From Epiperipatus broadwayi (taxonomy: Eukaryota; Onychophora; Udeonychophora; Euonychophora; Peripatidae), in NCBI GenBank assembly GCA_028023455.1, contig JAQFVV010000142.1, forward strand, positions 1,745,941-1,809,940: a stretch of 64,000 nt of DNA, read 5' to 3'. The notes below the pieces were generated by a model. That model had not been told where the DNA came from. It saw only the letters and a list, made by a program, of their open reading frames with translations, and made no database searches. Shown here piece by piece: positions 50,018-61,497 of this stretch. The translations under genes and the position numbers were made by a program. Each line of letters opens with the position of its first letter. The stretch's first letter is position 1.

Positions 50018-50378
50018 ATGGCAGCCTGAGTCCGCAATCAGGGGATTCGCTGCCTTGGTTGGTGACTTTACAACCTCCTGGGAATAAGGGCCATGATTTA
50101 TTTTTGTCTGTCATGATTGTATATATTGAAAAAATATTCTTAAACTTGGAGGAAAAAAGCCCAATAAACTCACCATGCTGGCTAATGCATGTTGGTGAGC
50201 AGCCCATCCATGTTCGTATACTATATGAATAATCACATAGTAATAACAGCTGCAACGACAAGAAAGTATCGAGTAGACATTAGGAATTTGCCTTGCTAGG
50301 TTCCTTTAAGGCCTCCAAGAGGAATCAAGGGGTCTCTTTTCAGTTAATAGCAAACTCCTTTCTGCAGTCATAGTTATA

Positions 50379-51539
50379 TATATTAAATTGAAAATTCAGA
50401 AACATCTTCTGCGAAGTAAATAAATAAATATATTAGAGTCTATATTTCATTCTGTGAAGTAAATATATAAATATATTAGAGTCTATATTTCAAAATAGCC
50501 AGCCTGAAAAAGATAGCATTTTACCTTGGGATTATTTTCAATATATATAATCATTAAAATCAATCAATACTTAGACAATCACAATATCAATAACAATCAA
50601 TTATCTCAAACTGTTATCAAAGCAACCTTTTTTTAACAATAATGGTGACATGTTATATATATATATATAAACAGTACATGATTATATCTGTGATTTCTTC
50701 ATTATTACGTTTTACTAAAGTGATGGTATTTTTCACTTCAATTTTTACACAAATTAAATTGCTACCAAAACAATCCATATAAAAGCATTTTAGTGAACTT
50801 GAATTGAATACTGACTGACATCCAGTAAATAAATATCTTTATCTATTTTCAATCGGTAAGTTTTCCAGTTTTAATAATTAAATAAAATTTTGAATTAAAG
50901 CACAATACAAAAATGTTTTCCCATTGCAATTTATCTTCGTGGGCTATATCTTGAATATTAAGAAGTGATAACAAGTCATAAAAATCAAAGCTTTCAATAT
51001 CTTAATTTTTTTTATTGTTTTAAACATTTTCATATTTATTTCAGAATACCACCTTAGTGTTAATATTTTAGAAAAGTATTTTGGAATATTTTTGTTTTTC
51101 TTGATTTGTTTTTTTTTTTGTAAAGCTTTTTAAAAAGCAAATGAATTATTTGGTAAATTTTCTAAAGTCAACATTGTACAAAAACAAGTTCGGTGCATTG
51201 CATTTAACAATTTCATGATTTAAGGCTTGAATAGACTAAAAACTTTATAAGAATGGAAAACTGTCAAAGTATCTTGCAAAAAAAGTATTTCCACTTCCGT
51301 GCATCTTTTTCCCGTTTTTTAATATATCGCGGTTTACAATTTTTTATAACTGCGTTGTTCATTTTAGTTTTAAAGTCATTATTTTTGAAAAGATTATTTA
51401 TAAAAAAAAAAAGTTATTTTTGAGTTTAAGATTCTAATATTTAAAAATGTGGCAGAACAAATGATTAATTAAGTTTAAAGAGAGTTTTAAATTATCAGCA
51501 TTATATATATAATTATTGTATTATTTGGTTGTAGTCTAT
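50379..51539. other. AT-rich non-coding stretch with a 43-bp duplication
   Basis: Two units beginning GYGAAGTAAATAWATAAATA and ending AGAGTCTATATTTCA lie at 50411 and 50454. A (TA)n lies at 50653-50669. Nothing else is recognised. Confidence 0.55.
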
Positions 51540-51656
51540 TTAATCTCTTTTAATATAGGGTATATGAGCACAGACTTTCACACCACCCACCTCTCTCCAC
51601 TCTATCTAATAACACTGATACACCTAAACACATATATGCTGAAAAGATAAATAATC

Positions 51657-51700
51657 ACCAATATACGTATTTCATGCTAAACCAGCAATCATCAGTTGGT
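51657..51700 (-). ncRNA. Type I hammerhead ribozyme (left arm)
   Basis: This is the exact mirror of the right-arm ribozyme: stem I ACCAA/TTGGT, core CTGATGA, stem II hairpin TTGCTG-GTT-TAGCAT, GAAA, stem III AT-ACGT-AT, A17. Confidence 0.88.
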
Positions 51701-52018
51701 CCAGACTATCATCTTTACACACATATATAGTATAAGTGCTCAGATATATATTAAGATAGACTATCCTCATAGTTTAATGGACAGGCTTCAATCCACTCCA
51801 CACTCCAACTCTTCAACCGTCCATCCAATTGAAAATCTGATGATAGAATGCTCAAAGGCCACCCTGAGCATTCTATCATCAGATTTTCAATTGGATGGAC
51901 GGTTGAAGAGTTGGAGTGTGGAGTGGATTGAAGCCTGTCCATTAAACTATGAGGATAGTCTATCTTAATATATATCTGAGCACTTATACTATATATGTGT
52001 GTAAAGATGATAGTCTGG

Positions 52019-52062
52019 ACCAACTGATGATTGCTGGTTTAGCATGAAATACGTATATTGGT
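52019..52062 (+). ncRNA. Type I hammerhead ribozyme (right arm)
   Basis: All parts are visible in order. The stem I 5' strand ACCAA (52019-52023) precedes the core CTGATGA (52024-52030). Stem II is TGCTG-GTT-TAGCA (five pairs with one G-U), closed towards the core by a U-U pair. GAAA is 52046-52049. Stem III has two pairs, AT and AT, around tetraloop ACGT. A17 is at 52057, and stem I 3' strand TTGGT is at 52058-52062. Predicted self-cleavage falls between 52057 and 52058. The very short stem III is typical of the hammerheads in PLEs, schistosome satellites and animal retrozymes, which usually act as dimers. Confidence 0.9.
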
Positions 52063-52282
52063 GATTATTTATCTTTTCAGCATATATGTGTTTAGGTGTA
52101 TCAGTGTTATTAGATAGAGTGGAGAGAGGTGGGTGATGTGAAAGTCTGTGCTCATATACCCTATATTACATATATATAGCCACAGGTATATAACAATCCT
52201 GTGTTTCAGTTATTAATCTCTTTTGGAATATAATTTTTATATTTTAATCTGGTTTAAATATTTTTGTTATATATATATATAT

Positions 52283-55075
52283 GTAGATGCAGAAATGAAT
52301 TTTCGGTTAACTGAAAGAAGACTTTTAAATTCCTCTTTGAGGCGTTAAAGGTACAGAGCAGGTCAAACTCCTAATATCCACTGCCTATATTTTTGTCCTT
52401 AGAACTATTATTACAATACGATTATTTGTATAATATACAAAGATGGATCAATTTGTGTCACGAATATGCATCAGGCAGTGTAATGGGTTTATTGGCTTTT
52501 TAATTCTGAGTTTAAATTCAAGAAATATTGTGATCTTTTTCTCAGTTGCTTCATAGATCTTAACTGAAATATCCATTGAGTTTTCTTGAAGGCAGAATGA
52601 ATACACATTAACGAATTGTTTTAATTGATATCTATAATAATACCAGACAAAACTAAATTATGGTCTTTATTCCCGGGGGACCATGAAGTCACCAGCCAAG
52701 GCAGTAGTTGGATGGAGGGACTTGAGCTACTATTTGAAGATAATTCCGTTTAAGATACTTACAATTGCAGATCACTTTCAAGTGAAGGAAGAATTAACTA
52801 TATTAGACAGGACATTGTTCGAATTTATAAAATTAGAAGATAAAGAATCAATTATTTTTAAAAATGAGCATGTATTATAAACAAATGAATAGGCATTGTA
52901 AGAACAAGTGGAATGAGATTCATTTTAAATCAAAAGTGGAAGAACAACATTGTAGCGATTCAGTGCATCAAACAAGAGGGTATAATAAAAAATATCCAAT
53001 GCAAGTAATTCAGATTTATGCTCCAACACGTATAATGATTAATAAAGTAGTGAATTTTTATATGAATGTACAAAAATCTTTTGATTAGACCAAACAATAT
53101 ATTAAAATAGCCACCGAGACTTTTATTGATAAAATAAGTAATAATAAAAAGATGAAAATGCTATAGGTAAATTTAGTTATGGTGTTAAAAGAATAGAGAA
53201 CATTGACTATTGCAGTTCTCAGAAAAAGAGAGAGTTTATATTATAAATTCTTTCTTTGAGAAAATGGTAATTGAAAATGGACATGGAAACATTCAAATGA
53301 AGGTGTAACAAAATTGGAATATATTTTGCCTACCCAAAAATATGTACTTTAAGATTGTAATGGTCTTAACAAATTCAATGCAGTAAATAATCATCAATTA
53401 ATGAGATATAAGATGGGTGTTAATACAAAAACTAGAGAGTCTAAAAATTATTTTTTAAAAAAAAAACTATTTACTATTCATATTGTTAACGTTCAAAAGC
53501 ATTCCAATGAATTTAAATTAAAATTTGTAAATCTTTTTAAAACATTAACAGATTTCAAAGATGATTCAGATTTAAATAAAATCAATAAAACAACTGATAC
53601 GTTATTAAAAACTGCAATGAAAATAGCTCTAGTAAAAAAAGAAACAATTTACCAGTAAATTTTCTATTGAAATGGAACAATATACTAAAAAAGAAGGAAT
53701 ATATATAAATAATCGATTAAGAATAATTAAATATCTAGAAATTTCTAAAATACTAGAGTTCTTAATAGCAATATAAAAATGTAATTATACATTAACAAAG
53801 GAAAGCTAGAGACGAAAATAAAAATCGCCAAGGTATAAAATATCTTAGTATTGTTGGAAAACTTTTTCAGCAATAAGAAATAAATGGTGGAGCTATTACT
53901 AAGAAGAGAGATGACATCAAGAAATAAGTTGAAAAGATTTACAAAGAATTATATAGCAGTAAAGAATAGGAAAAAGTAGCCCCTACATTTACAATATCTT
54001 CTGAATTATCTAGTATTTTAAATGAAAAAGTGAGATATGCAACGAAATCTATGAAAAAGGGAAAATCTGTAATAATGAAGGAATTATAATCGATATCTTA
54101 AAAAAAAAACAGTTGAAGAAATAGAAAAATTGTTAACAAAATTATATATCAAATATCTAACTGATAAAGATATATTGATGAGTGAAAGAATGTAGTGGTA
54201 ATATTGATATTTAAGGAAGATACTAAAGGTATTAGAAATTATAAATTTCTTAGTCTTTTATCAATTCTATACACTATTTTTATCAAGATAATTATAACTA
54301 TCTGCAAATAACTTTTGATCTTAAGCAACCAAAATAACAGACTAGATTTAAAAGAGGTGTTAGCACAGTGGATCAAATCCAACTATTGAGGGATGTTATA
54401 GAGATGTTATAGAAGAGACCATTGAATGTGAATTACCATTTTTATTTGGATTTGAAAATTATGAAAAGACATTTAATTAATTGTAAATGCATTTTTACAG
54501 TGATTAAACATTAAGCATCAAAATAGACCCAGAGTATTATATTTTACCAAAATTTATCAGCAATAAGTAGATTACATAGTGATACTAAAATGATTAATAT
54601 TGATAAGTGTGTACAACAGAGTAACTCCATATCTCCAAAACTTTTTACAACACTTTTATAATAAATATTTTATTTATTAAAATGGGAAGCTAAAATGGTA
54701 AATATGAATTATTTAAATCATCTAGATTTTGCTATTGATGTGATTATTTTTCAAATAATGCTTCAGATCTTCAGAAAATGTAAGAGTTATCACATGAAAA
54801 TGAAAAGGGAAAACTGAAAATAAACGTTTAAAAGACAAACACAATCTTCAAGGGATTTTCTTAAAATACAAAAGTGAAATTTGATAATACTTAATTAGAA
54901 AAATTAACAATTGCAAATACCGAATGAAATTAATCATAGAATTAAACTTGGAGTGCTTTTTTTAGAATTAACTTAGTAATAAAAGAAAATGTATATATGT
55001 TTTTGAAAAGGAGGATTTTTAATAGTTGTTTTTCCAGTTCTTATTTATGACTCTTAGAATAAAACACTTAACAAA
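52283..55075 (+). mobile_element. RTE-type LINE, decayed, plus strand
   Basis: It is colinear with the full-length minus copy from its 5' untranslated region: TGCAGAAATGAATTTTCGG near 52289, TTCCTCTTTGAGGCGTTAAAG near 52331, and AAGTCACCAGCCAAGGCAG near 52686. It continues through endonuclease remnants (VIQIYAPTRIM near 53010, FYMNVQKSFD near 53060), the linker (FTIHIVNVQKHSNEFKLKF, 53480-53520) and RT remnants (NYEKTFN near 54455, LDFAIDVIIF near 54723). The last recognisable part is LKRRIFN near 55000, after which the 3' end is missing. It is heavily mutated and dead. The 5' edge abuts (TA)n at 52268-52284. Confidence 0.82.
53401..53658 (+). pseudogene. Endonuclease/linker fragment of the decayed RTE copy
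   Basis: MRYKMGVNTKTRESKN, KKLFTIHIVNVQKHSNEFKL and DFKDDSDLNKIN align in order with CKIHVNAKLERQKLL, KTIFTVDIPNFQKHSNEFKL and DFEHNSDLNDIN of the minus-strand copy. This is an uninterrupted but isolated piece. Confidence 0.78.
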
Positions 55076-55084
55076 GGAGCAATA

Positions 55085-55926
55085 CTGTGAAAGAGTAAAA
55101 GCATCTGCATCAGCCTTACCAAGGTGCAGAAACCAAAGGATCTAAATGGACTTGGTCTCCATGTAATAAACATATGGTATGCCCACAAGGCTCTAGCTAT
55201 TCTCAGAATAACCTATTCAGAAAGGTGTGATAATCAGACAGAGGATTTGGTAGAACCAACAGACACACCACCACCAGTACCAAGCAAGTACATCACTGAC
55301 CTAAAAAACTACCTTCAGAGCATATTTCCTATCTCTAACCAGGTAATTCAAACCAAAATCTCCTATTGGGACATATACAGACACATTTACCCTAATCACA
55401 GCAAAATTCCAACAAGGTTAAGGCTCACAACCAAATCATTGTTCAGTAAAACAAGATACTGAGGCTTCAAGCTGATGTTCATAGATTTCATGATAAAATA
55501 CAACTACTCCTCATTACCCACACAACACTTCCTAGTAACTAGAATAGGACACAGTAAAATATGTAACAATGTGAACTTTGCAAAGCAGATAAAGAAACTC
55601 TGGAACATATGTTTTACCACTGCTCATTTCTATCTCAAGTAAGAGTAATGCTTACAGAGAGTATTCCACTAAACCAAAGAGATGTGCTTTCAATAGACAG
55701 AGCACTAAAAAATGGAAAAATTGCCACAATTAGATTAGCAACTTATTTTCTCTTTGCCCTATGGCGATGTCAGTTAAAATTTAAATCAGGCTCTCATGAG
55801 CCTTGGATCATCTATAAAGAAATTATCTGCAAACTTAAGAAGAAAGATATCCTACTGGCACCCAAATGGCTCTATGTTGAAACCTGGGAGCAGTTGACCA
55901 TAACAAACAATAAGACAGTATATTAG
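55085..55926 (+). mobile_element. LINE fragment, C-terminal zf-RVT region (non-RTE)
   Basis: Open pieces 55124-55462 and 55609-55926. KPKDLNGLGLHVINIWYAHK is the GLG motif after RT. It is followed by TKISYWDIYRHIYPNHSKIP, then in another frame CELCKADKETLEHMFYHCSF (Cys-His zinc cluster), FALWRCQLKF and VETWEQLTITNN at the end. It is colinear with the minus-strand fragment at 41460-42290. One frame change near 55462 breaks it. The fragment begins where the decayed RTE copy ends, so the two elements are fused. The 3' untranslated end may extend to about 56520. Confidence 0.75.
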
Positions 55927-57707
55927 AAATCATCATCAGAATATTAGTCTTACTATGATTTCCATACATAATCAGAATGAATGCAAGGCAATGGCAAACT
56001 GGAACCCAGAGATACAGTTGGTATAAAAGGTTACTCATGATGAGTTAACATCTCAGAGACTAACCTCAAATTATTAGATTCATTACTAATTCAAATGACA
56101 TCAGAAATAGAATAGCATTACATTCATGTATGGATCCTGATCTCATAATGACAAAGAGGGGCACCTCAGAAACTTTTTCAGAAATCAACCTTCCTTGGCT
56201 ATCAAAGCAATGCTCCATTATACCCAAGATGACAATGAGACATCTTCTTAGAAACCTTTCCAAGATTTGCAACACTTAATCTAGTCAATTGATTTATTTA
56301 TTTTGTACTACGAGGCCAAAATCAGGCACTCTTAAGATGACAACAAGGCAAAGCCTTAAAACTTGCTCAGAAATAGCAATTTTCTGTTTGATAACTAAAG
56401 TATATAATACAATGTATCTATTATAATGTATGCTAAGATGTGACACTTGTATTTTCCTTAATAAAAGCAAAGGGCAATACAGATACTTCATACTGCTCTG
56501 CAAAGTATATAAAAGTAGAGTCGATTAGTGAACAAACCGTTTTATTGACTTCATTGTTCTGAGCTAAATATATTACTAGAAAAGATTATAAAAGATAATA
56601 GTTAAAATCATCAGATATCAAGATGAATGAATGAAATAAGATAATCTGCTGAGCTGATGTAGAGAAGAGAGGCTAGAGCTCTCAGATTAAACTTGGAAAG
56701 ATATTTATCCTAAAGAAAAGTTAATGTTAAATAATATTTTTAAAATCAAATCTGCTTCTTATCAACTTGCTATTAATGAAATGAATTTTGATCTATAAAA
56801 TGATAAAAAAAATTTTTTTTGCTCAGTTGATAAACTTTACTACTAACTCAATTATCATTATTAACTTAAAGGATTAAAGATAAAAAGATGAATGAATTAA
56901 TCTTGTACTTGGAATTAAAAGTACTGAACATCAAAATTTTTAGATAAAAATAAAATCTGTTTAAGGAATTAAACCGCTATATGCAACAAAAACTACTAAT
57001 GTGTCTTTCAGGATTTGAAATACTTGCATGGAGCATTACCCATGCATAATATGTGAGTAATACTTAAAAGGACACTGGAGTATAAAGAAATATTTTGAAT
57101 GCTACTTATAAATTATGGATTTTTCCAAATAAATAAAGAATGTAATGGATTACCGATTCTAAAATAGATTTATCTTGGATTAATGATCACATCAAGTAAA
57201 AGCTAACATTTTATGCTACTTTAAAATGAATAATATAAAAATTGAAATAAAGTATCAGGTAAATCAAATGCATTATTTAATCTACTTTCTACTTTATTAG
57301 TTTAGTCATGTTATAATGTTTTGCAAAAATTTAAATGAAATTTGTCTCAAATATTTTAGTGTATAAGTAAAAGGTAATATTTTCTTTAATATTATAGTTA
57401 GTGTTAAGACTGAATGGGGCTAAATGTAATTTATGTAAGGATGTGGGTCGTATTTCTATGTCTAATTCTTTATCTAAGTTCTTTAAATAAACTGTAACTT
57501 AGGCCGTGGTAAATTAAGCTCACTAGGAACAGTTTTATTCATGTTTTGGTTGATTTGTAAATTTTAATATTATTTATCATTGTCTAAGTTTAAAGCACTT
57601 AGAAAAGAAATAAATAATTACAAGATTTCTCTGGCTATTGTAAATGTTAATTGTTGGTTAGATTTGATTATACACAATGACCTATTTAGTTATAGGCACT
57701 TTATTTA
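55927..57707. other. Possible LINE 3' untranslated region, then AT-rich non-coding DNA
   Basis: To about 56520 the composition is less AT-rich, with imperfectly repeated phrases such as GACAAAGAGGGGCACCTCAG and GACAACAAGGCAAAGCCTTA, compatible with the 3' end of the preceding LINE. After that nothing is recognised. Minus frames at 55835-56503 are not supported. Confidence 0.45.
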
Positions 57708-57708
57708 A

Positions 57709-57726
57709 TATATATATATATATATA
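57709..57726. repeat. (TA)9 microsatellite
   Basis: Short pure TA run. Confidence 0.9.
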
Positions 57727-57983
57727 AGTGAATGTCTTTACAATACTTAAGTTAATTTCCTTTTTATAATTCAGCTTAGAGCTTAAAATTATAAAATATT
57801 ACTACAACTATTAATAAAATTTATATATCTTAAATAAAAATAATTATATAATAAAAAAATTATATAATTCTTTACTTTAAAAAAATAACCTCCCTCTCCA
57901 TTTATTGATTATGATTTCGTTTTATAATAAAATATGTACTCGTTTCGCTTTTTTCATTTAATAATTTTTATAATAAGGGTTTG

Positions 57984-58165
<182 letters not shown>

Positions 58166-58451
58166 TTATTTTATTTTATTTTTTTTTTTTTTGCTTTTTT
58201 AATTTGTCCTATTTAAAGCCTCATTTCTAATACCTATTAGATACTAGTTAAACACATAAAATTATCTCCATAAACAGTGAAATTTGAAACATATTTTTTA
58301 TCCTTTAGTGCATGATAGAATACTAACATAGACGAATAAATTTTATTTAAAATTTTCTTAGTATTTTCACCAGACATTTTTATGACTGTACTCTTCAATA
58401 GTTTTCTTTTCACCTTACCCTAAAGATGTCTGTTGTAAGCTTGACTAGTCA

Positions 58452-58590
58452 AGCATTGGTGGCCTAGTGGTTAGCATAGCTGCCTTCCAAGCAGCTGGCC
58501 AATAGGAAAACCTACTGGGAAATTTACAAACTTAAAGACAGGAACCAGATGTTCGTTTCCTGGTCAATACATTTGACATATGAAAAAAAA
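58452..58590 (+). mobile_element. tRNA-derived SINE with an internal insertion
   Basis: It has the family head (AAGCATTGGTGGCCTAGTGG, box A), GCTGCCTTCCAAGCAGCTGG, and then about 40 bp not present in the other copies (CCAATAGGAAAACCTACTGG and following). It resumes with a box B-like GTTCGTTTCCTGG, ACATTTGACATATG and a poly-A tail. Flanks are a direct repeat of about 16 bp with one mismatch, AAGCTTGACTAGTCAA (58437-58452) and AAGCTTGACTAATCAA (58591-58606); the last bases may overlap the element's own start. Confidence 0.88.
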
Positions 58591-58606
58591 AAGCTTGACT
58601 AATCAA

Positions 58607-60650
58607 TGAATATGGATTTTTTGCCTTCATCAGTAAGAACTATGATTTAAGGCTGGAACTATTCACCTAGCATAAATCTTTTAATCCTTTTTACTATTTG
58701 AGTGAGTTGAATTTAGACTTTTCTAAATTTCAGGCTAGTGACTTAAATGACTATTTTGTGCATAACTGTGTTTGTTCTAACTTTAAAACTAATCCTCACT
58801 GATGAAAGTTAAAGCCAGAAAATAGTCTAAGAGTAGAGATATTATAGCATTATTTCATCAGATGTTTAATGATCTTTCAAGTTTACATGCACTTGGAAGC
58901 TTATAAGTAAGCATATGAGAAAGTCACATAAAATTATTTTTACTCTATCAAATGATGACTATATTTTATTCAATTTTTAATCCAAAATTCACTTTTAATT
59001 TTGAACATATGAATCATTTGGATAAGTAATTTAAAAGTCTTCACAAATAATGGGTAAATACAAATAAGTTTTATAAACATATGAGAATATACACTTGACT
59101 ATATGGCTATATAAGTCTATACTTGTTTTATATTTTTTTAATTACATTAACAATACATTCATCAAAAATAATGAATGAATTTGTCATCTTACAAAATACA
59201 GGTTAGGTAGGTATTTTAGTTGTAAAGCATCTATAAAAAATAATATATATCAATCAAATATTAAGTTGTAATTAGTTATTCACAGCTATGATTGGTGGTA
59301 AAACATTCAGATGTAAATATTTGCATAATACATATGAATCTAATTACCTGTTTTAGTTGATGTTAATTTTCTAAATTGTCTAATGAAAACTTTTATATAA
59401 TGATTATATTCAATTTATAAATTATTCATAACATAATTTATTATGCCTTAGATATAAAATTAATTCAGTTTTAATGATTTTTGTTATAATTGAACAGTTA
59501 TAAAACATTTCTTGATATCTTTATCTGTGTTTAGTTAATATTATGTATTGCATTACAAATAATTTTGTCAATCTTTGCTCACAAAGTTAAGTATTATGAC
59601 ATTATTTTTACACTTTCAGTTGCAAATGTCTAACTTTCTACACCCACAACTTTCACACTGATAACTTTAAATAAAAAATTAATGATTATTAATAATAATT
59701 TAATTAATTAAAGAGAAATGATTTCACCTTTTTGACATATGTGCCTTACTGATTTTTATAATAGCTCAATGATGTTCTGTACTTAGTAAACTAGATATTA
59801 TCTCTAGCCCTGATTCAAAATTTAAATCCAACTAGCACAGGAAATAACTTCATTTCTTTTTTTCATTTGTAATTTTTTAAAGATATATTTAAAACCTACC
59901 TTTTGAAACATATGAATAAAGTTACCTGAAAAAAACAAATGATTACTAAAATGCCAAGATGTGCATTTTATACAACACTCATCACTTAGCCCAGAATCAA
60001 TCTTTTACATATATATTCATTTTTTTCATTATATACTAATACCAAATTATTAGATTTTGATTTACAAGTGTCAAAATTTCTATCCCCATAACTAATCATT
60101 TGTTAAAGTAGCTCAGGTATAAACTTTAAATCTCAATTAAAGATTAAAATGTCTGTTTTTAATTATATACAAACAAACTCAATGTCATCTCTCTTTTTCC
60201 ATATATAATATGTTTTTAAGTTATATTTAAAACCATCCCTCTATATAGCTTTTCCAGATATTTTTATTCCTATGTTTCAAGAATATACTGTGAAGTGAAA
60301 GCTTTAAATATATCTTTAAAAAATATTGCAAATAGAAAAAGAGAAATGAAGTTGTATTATCTCATTTGTTAATAGCTTTCTGGGGTTTAAATCCATATAA
60401 AAACTTGGATTTGAAGTAAAAGAGGACCTTTTTTACTTCAAAAAAGAACTCCCAACAAAAGATTTATTATAGGTTTATGAGAAAAAAATTGCTTAGTCTC
60501 AGGAATTGTCAATGTCAATTAGTAGTAATTGATAATTTCTTAATAATAACAAAGGTTAAAGTTTATCTCTATTTCATAAATATTATCTCCTCATTGCTAT
60601 TCATAATTATAATAATAATAATCCATAAAAACATTTAATTCAATATAAAT
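58607..60650. other. AT-rich non-coding stretch
   Basis: No gene or element recognised. Confidence 0.45.
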
Positions 60651-60685
60651 AGAGTATGCATTCACTATCTCTAACTTTAATTCCA

Positions 60686-60729
60686 CTTTCAGATCGTGAT
60701 TTCAAGCTATTGGCTATCATCAGTGAAAG
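60686..60729 (-). ncRNA. Type I hammerhead ribozyme (inverted unit)
   Basis: This is the mirror of 61099-61142 with all core bases present: CTTTCA, CTGATGA, TAGC-CAATA-GCTT, GAAA, the AT-CACG-AT stem III, C17 and TGAAAG. Confidence 0.9.
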
Positions 60730-61098
60730 ACAGGAATTTTAGAAACTAGATCTAAACACAAACTCTGGGCATTTATGAGACAGTTTATATTCAGCTTGCA
60801 AGTGTGAATCTTTTAGACACGTAATGTCTTCAAACTCAGCATAGCACACCAGATAGCTACATGGGTCTGATCTCAGTTCAGCATCACCATATAGCAGAAG
60901 CCTCTGCAATGATATATATTGCAGAGGCTTCTACTATGTGGTGATGCTGAACTGAGATCAGACCCATGTAGCTATCTGGTGTGCTATGCTGAGTTTGAAG
61001 ACATTACGTGTCTAAAAGATTCACGCTTGCAAGCTGAATAGAAACTGTCTCATAAATGCTCAGAGTTTGTGTTTAGATCTAGTTTCTAAAATTCCTGT

Positions 61099-61142
61099 CT
61101 TTCACTGATGATAGCCAATAGCTTGAAATCACGATCTGAAAG
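61099..61142 (+). ncRNA. Type I hammerhead ribozyme (first direct unit)
   Basis: The stem I 5' strand CTTTCA is fully complementary to the 3' strand TGAAAG (61137-61142). The core CTGATGA is 61105-61111. Stem II is AGC-CAATA-GCT, closed by a U-U pair. GAAA is 61125-61128. Stem III has two A-U pairs around tetraloop CACG, and C17 is 61136. Predicted cleavage falls between 61136 and 61137. The architecture is identical in length (44 nt) to the family 1 ribozyme, while the surrounding element and most helix bases differ. Confidence 0.92.
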
Positions 61143-61200
61143 TGGAATTAAAGTTAGAGATAGTGAGTGCATACTCTGACGTTTATGTAAACATATGCTT

Positions 61201-61226
61201 GATGGTGTTTTTGGTAGAACACCATC
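61201..61226 (+). other. Terminal hairpin of family 2 unit
   Basis: GATGGTGTT and AACACCATC are perfect complements around an 8-base loop. A second copy at 61600-61625 has one mismatch. Family 1 has a hairpin at the equivalent place with unrelated sequence. Confidence 0.75.
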
Positions 61227-61497
61227 TGTTGACATAAATACAAGCATTAGCAAGTTTTTAACTTGTTTTTTGTTTTACATAAATGTACCTTTGAGGTCTT
61301 TCTAGCAATGATATATATTGCAGAGGTTTCTACTATGTGGTGATGCTGAACTGAGATCAGACCCGTGTAGCTATCTGGCTTGCTATGCTGAGTTTGAAGA
61401 CATTACATGTCTAAAAGATTCACACTTGCAAGCTGAATAGAAACTGTTTCATAAACACTCAGAGTTTGTGTTTAGATCTAGTTTCTAAAATCCCTGT

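Larger units (their letters stand above)
47237..50369 (-). mobile_element. Essentially full-length RTE-type LINE (about 3.1 kb)
   Basis: On the minus strand: a 5' untranslated region from about 50369, an apurinic-type endonuclease (50017-49091), RT (about 48990-47940), a C-terminal domain, and a 3' end with (TGA)4 at 47237-47250. The 5' boundary is supported because the plus-strand copy starting near 52283 is colinear from the same point (TGCAGAAAKGARTTT), and both are preceded by TA-rich DNA. A 9-bp repeat ATAGTTATA (47228-47236 and 50370-50378) is a plausible target duplication. The ORF is broken by several frameshifts. RTE is the best fit given the single ORF, the short length and the microsatellite tail. 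Confidence 0.88.
51552..52212 (+). mobile_element. Palindromic retrozyme-like element, family 1
   Basis: This is a nearly perfect inverted repeat, 51551-52168, centred at 51859-51860 around the loop AAGGCCACCC, with arms of about 300 bp. A one-sided tail of 44 bp follows (52169-52212) and contains a hairpin ACAGG...CCTGT and the end GTGTTTCAGTTA. The whole is flanked by a 12-bp direct repeat TTAATCTCTTTT (51540-51551 and 52213-52224), so it inserted as one unit. Each arm carries an intact hammerhead. The right arm plus tail corresponds to the copies at 34621, 8941, 16215 and 6796. Identical reading frames on both strands (51696-51968 and 51751-52023) are a by-product of the palindrome. I infer a self-primed cDNA or a related event. 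Confidence 0.85.

Noticed and set aside
51696-52023. Two nearly identical 90-residue proteins on opposite strands
   Set aside because: A consequence of the palindrome; frames run through the centre and a ribozyme strand and show no domain.
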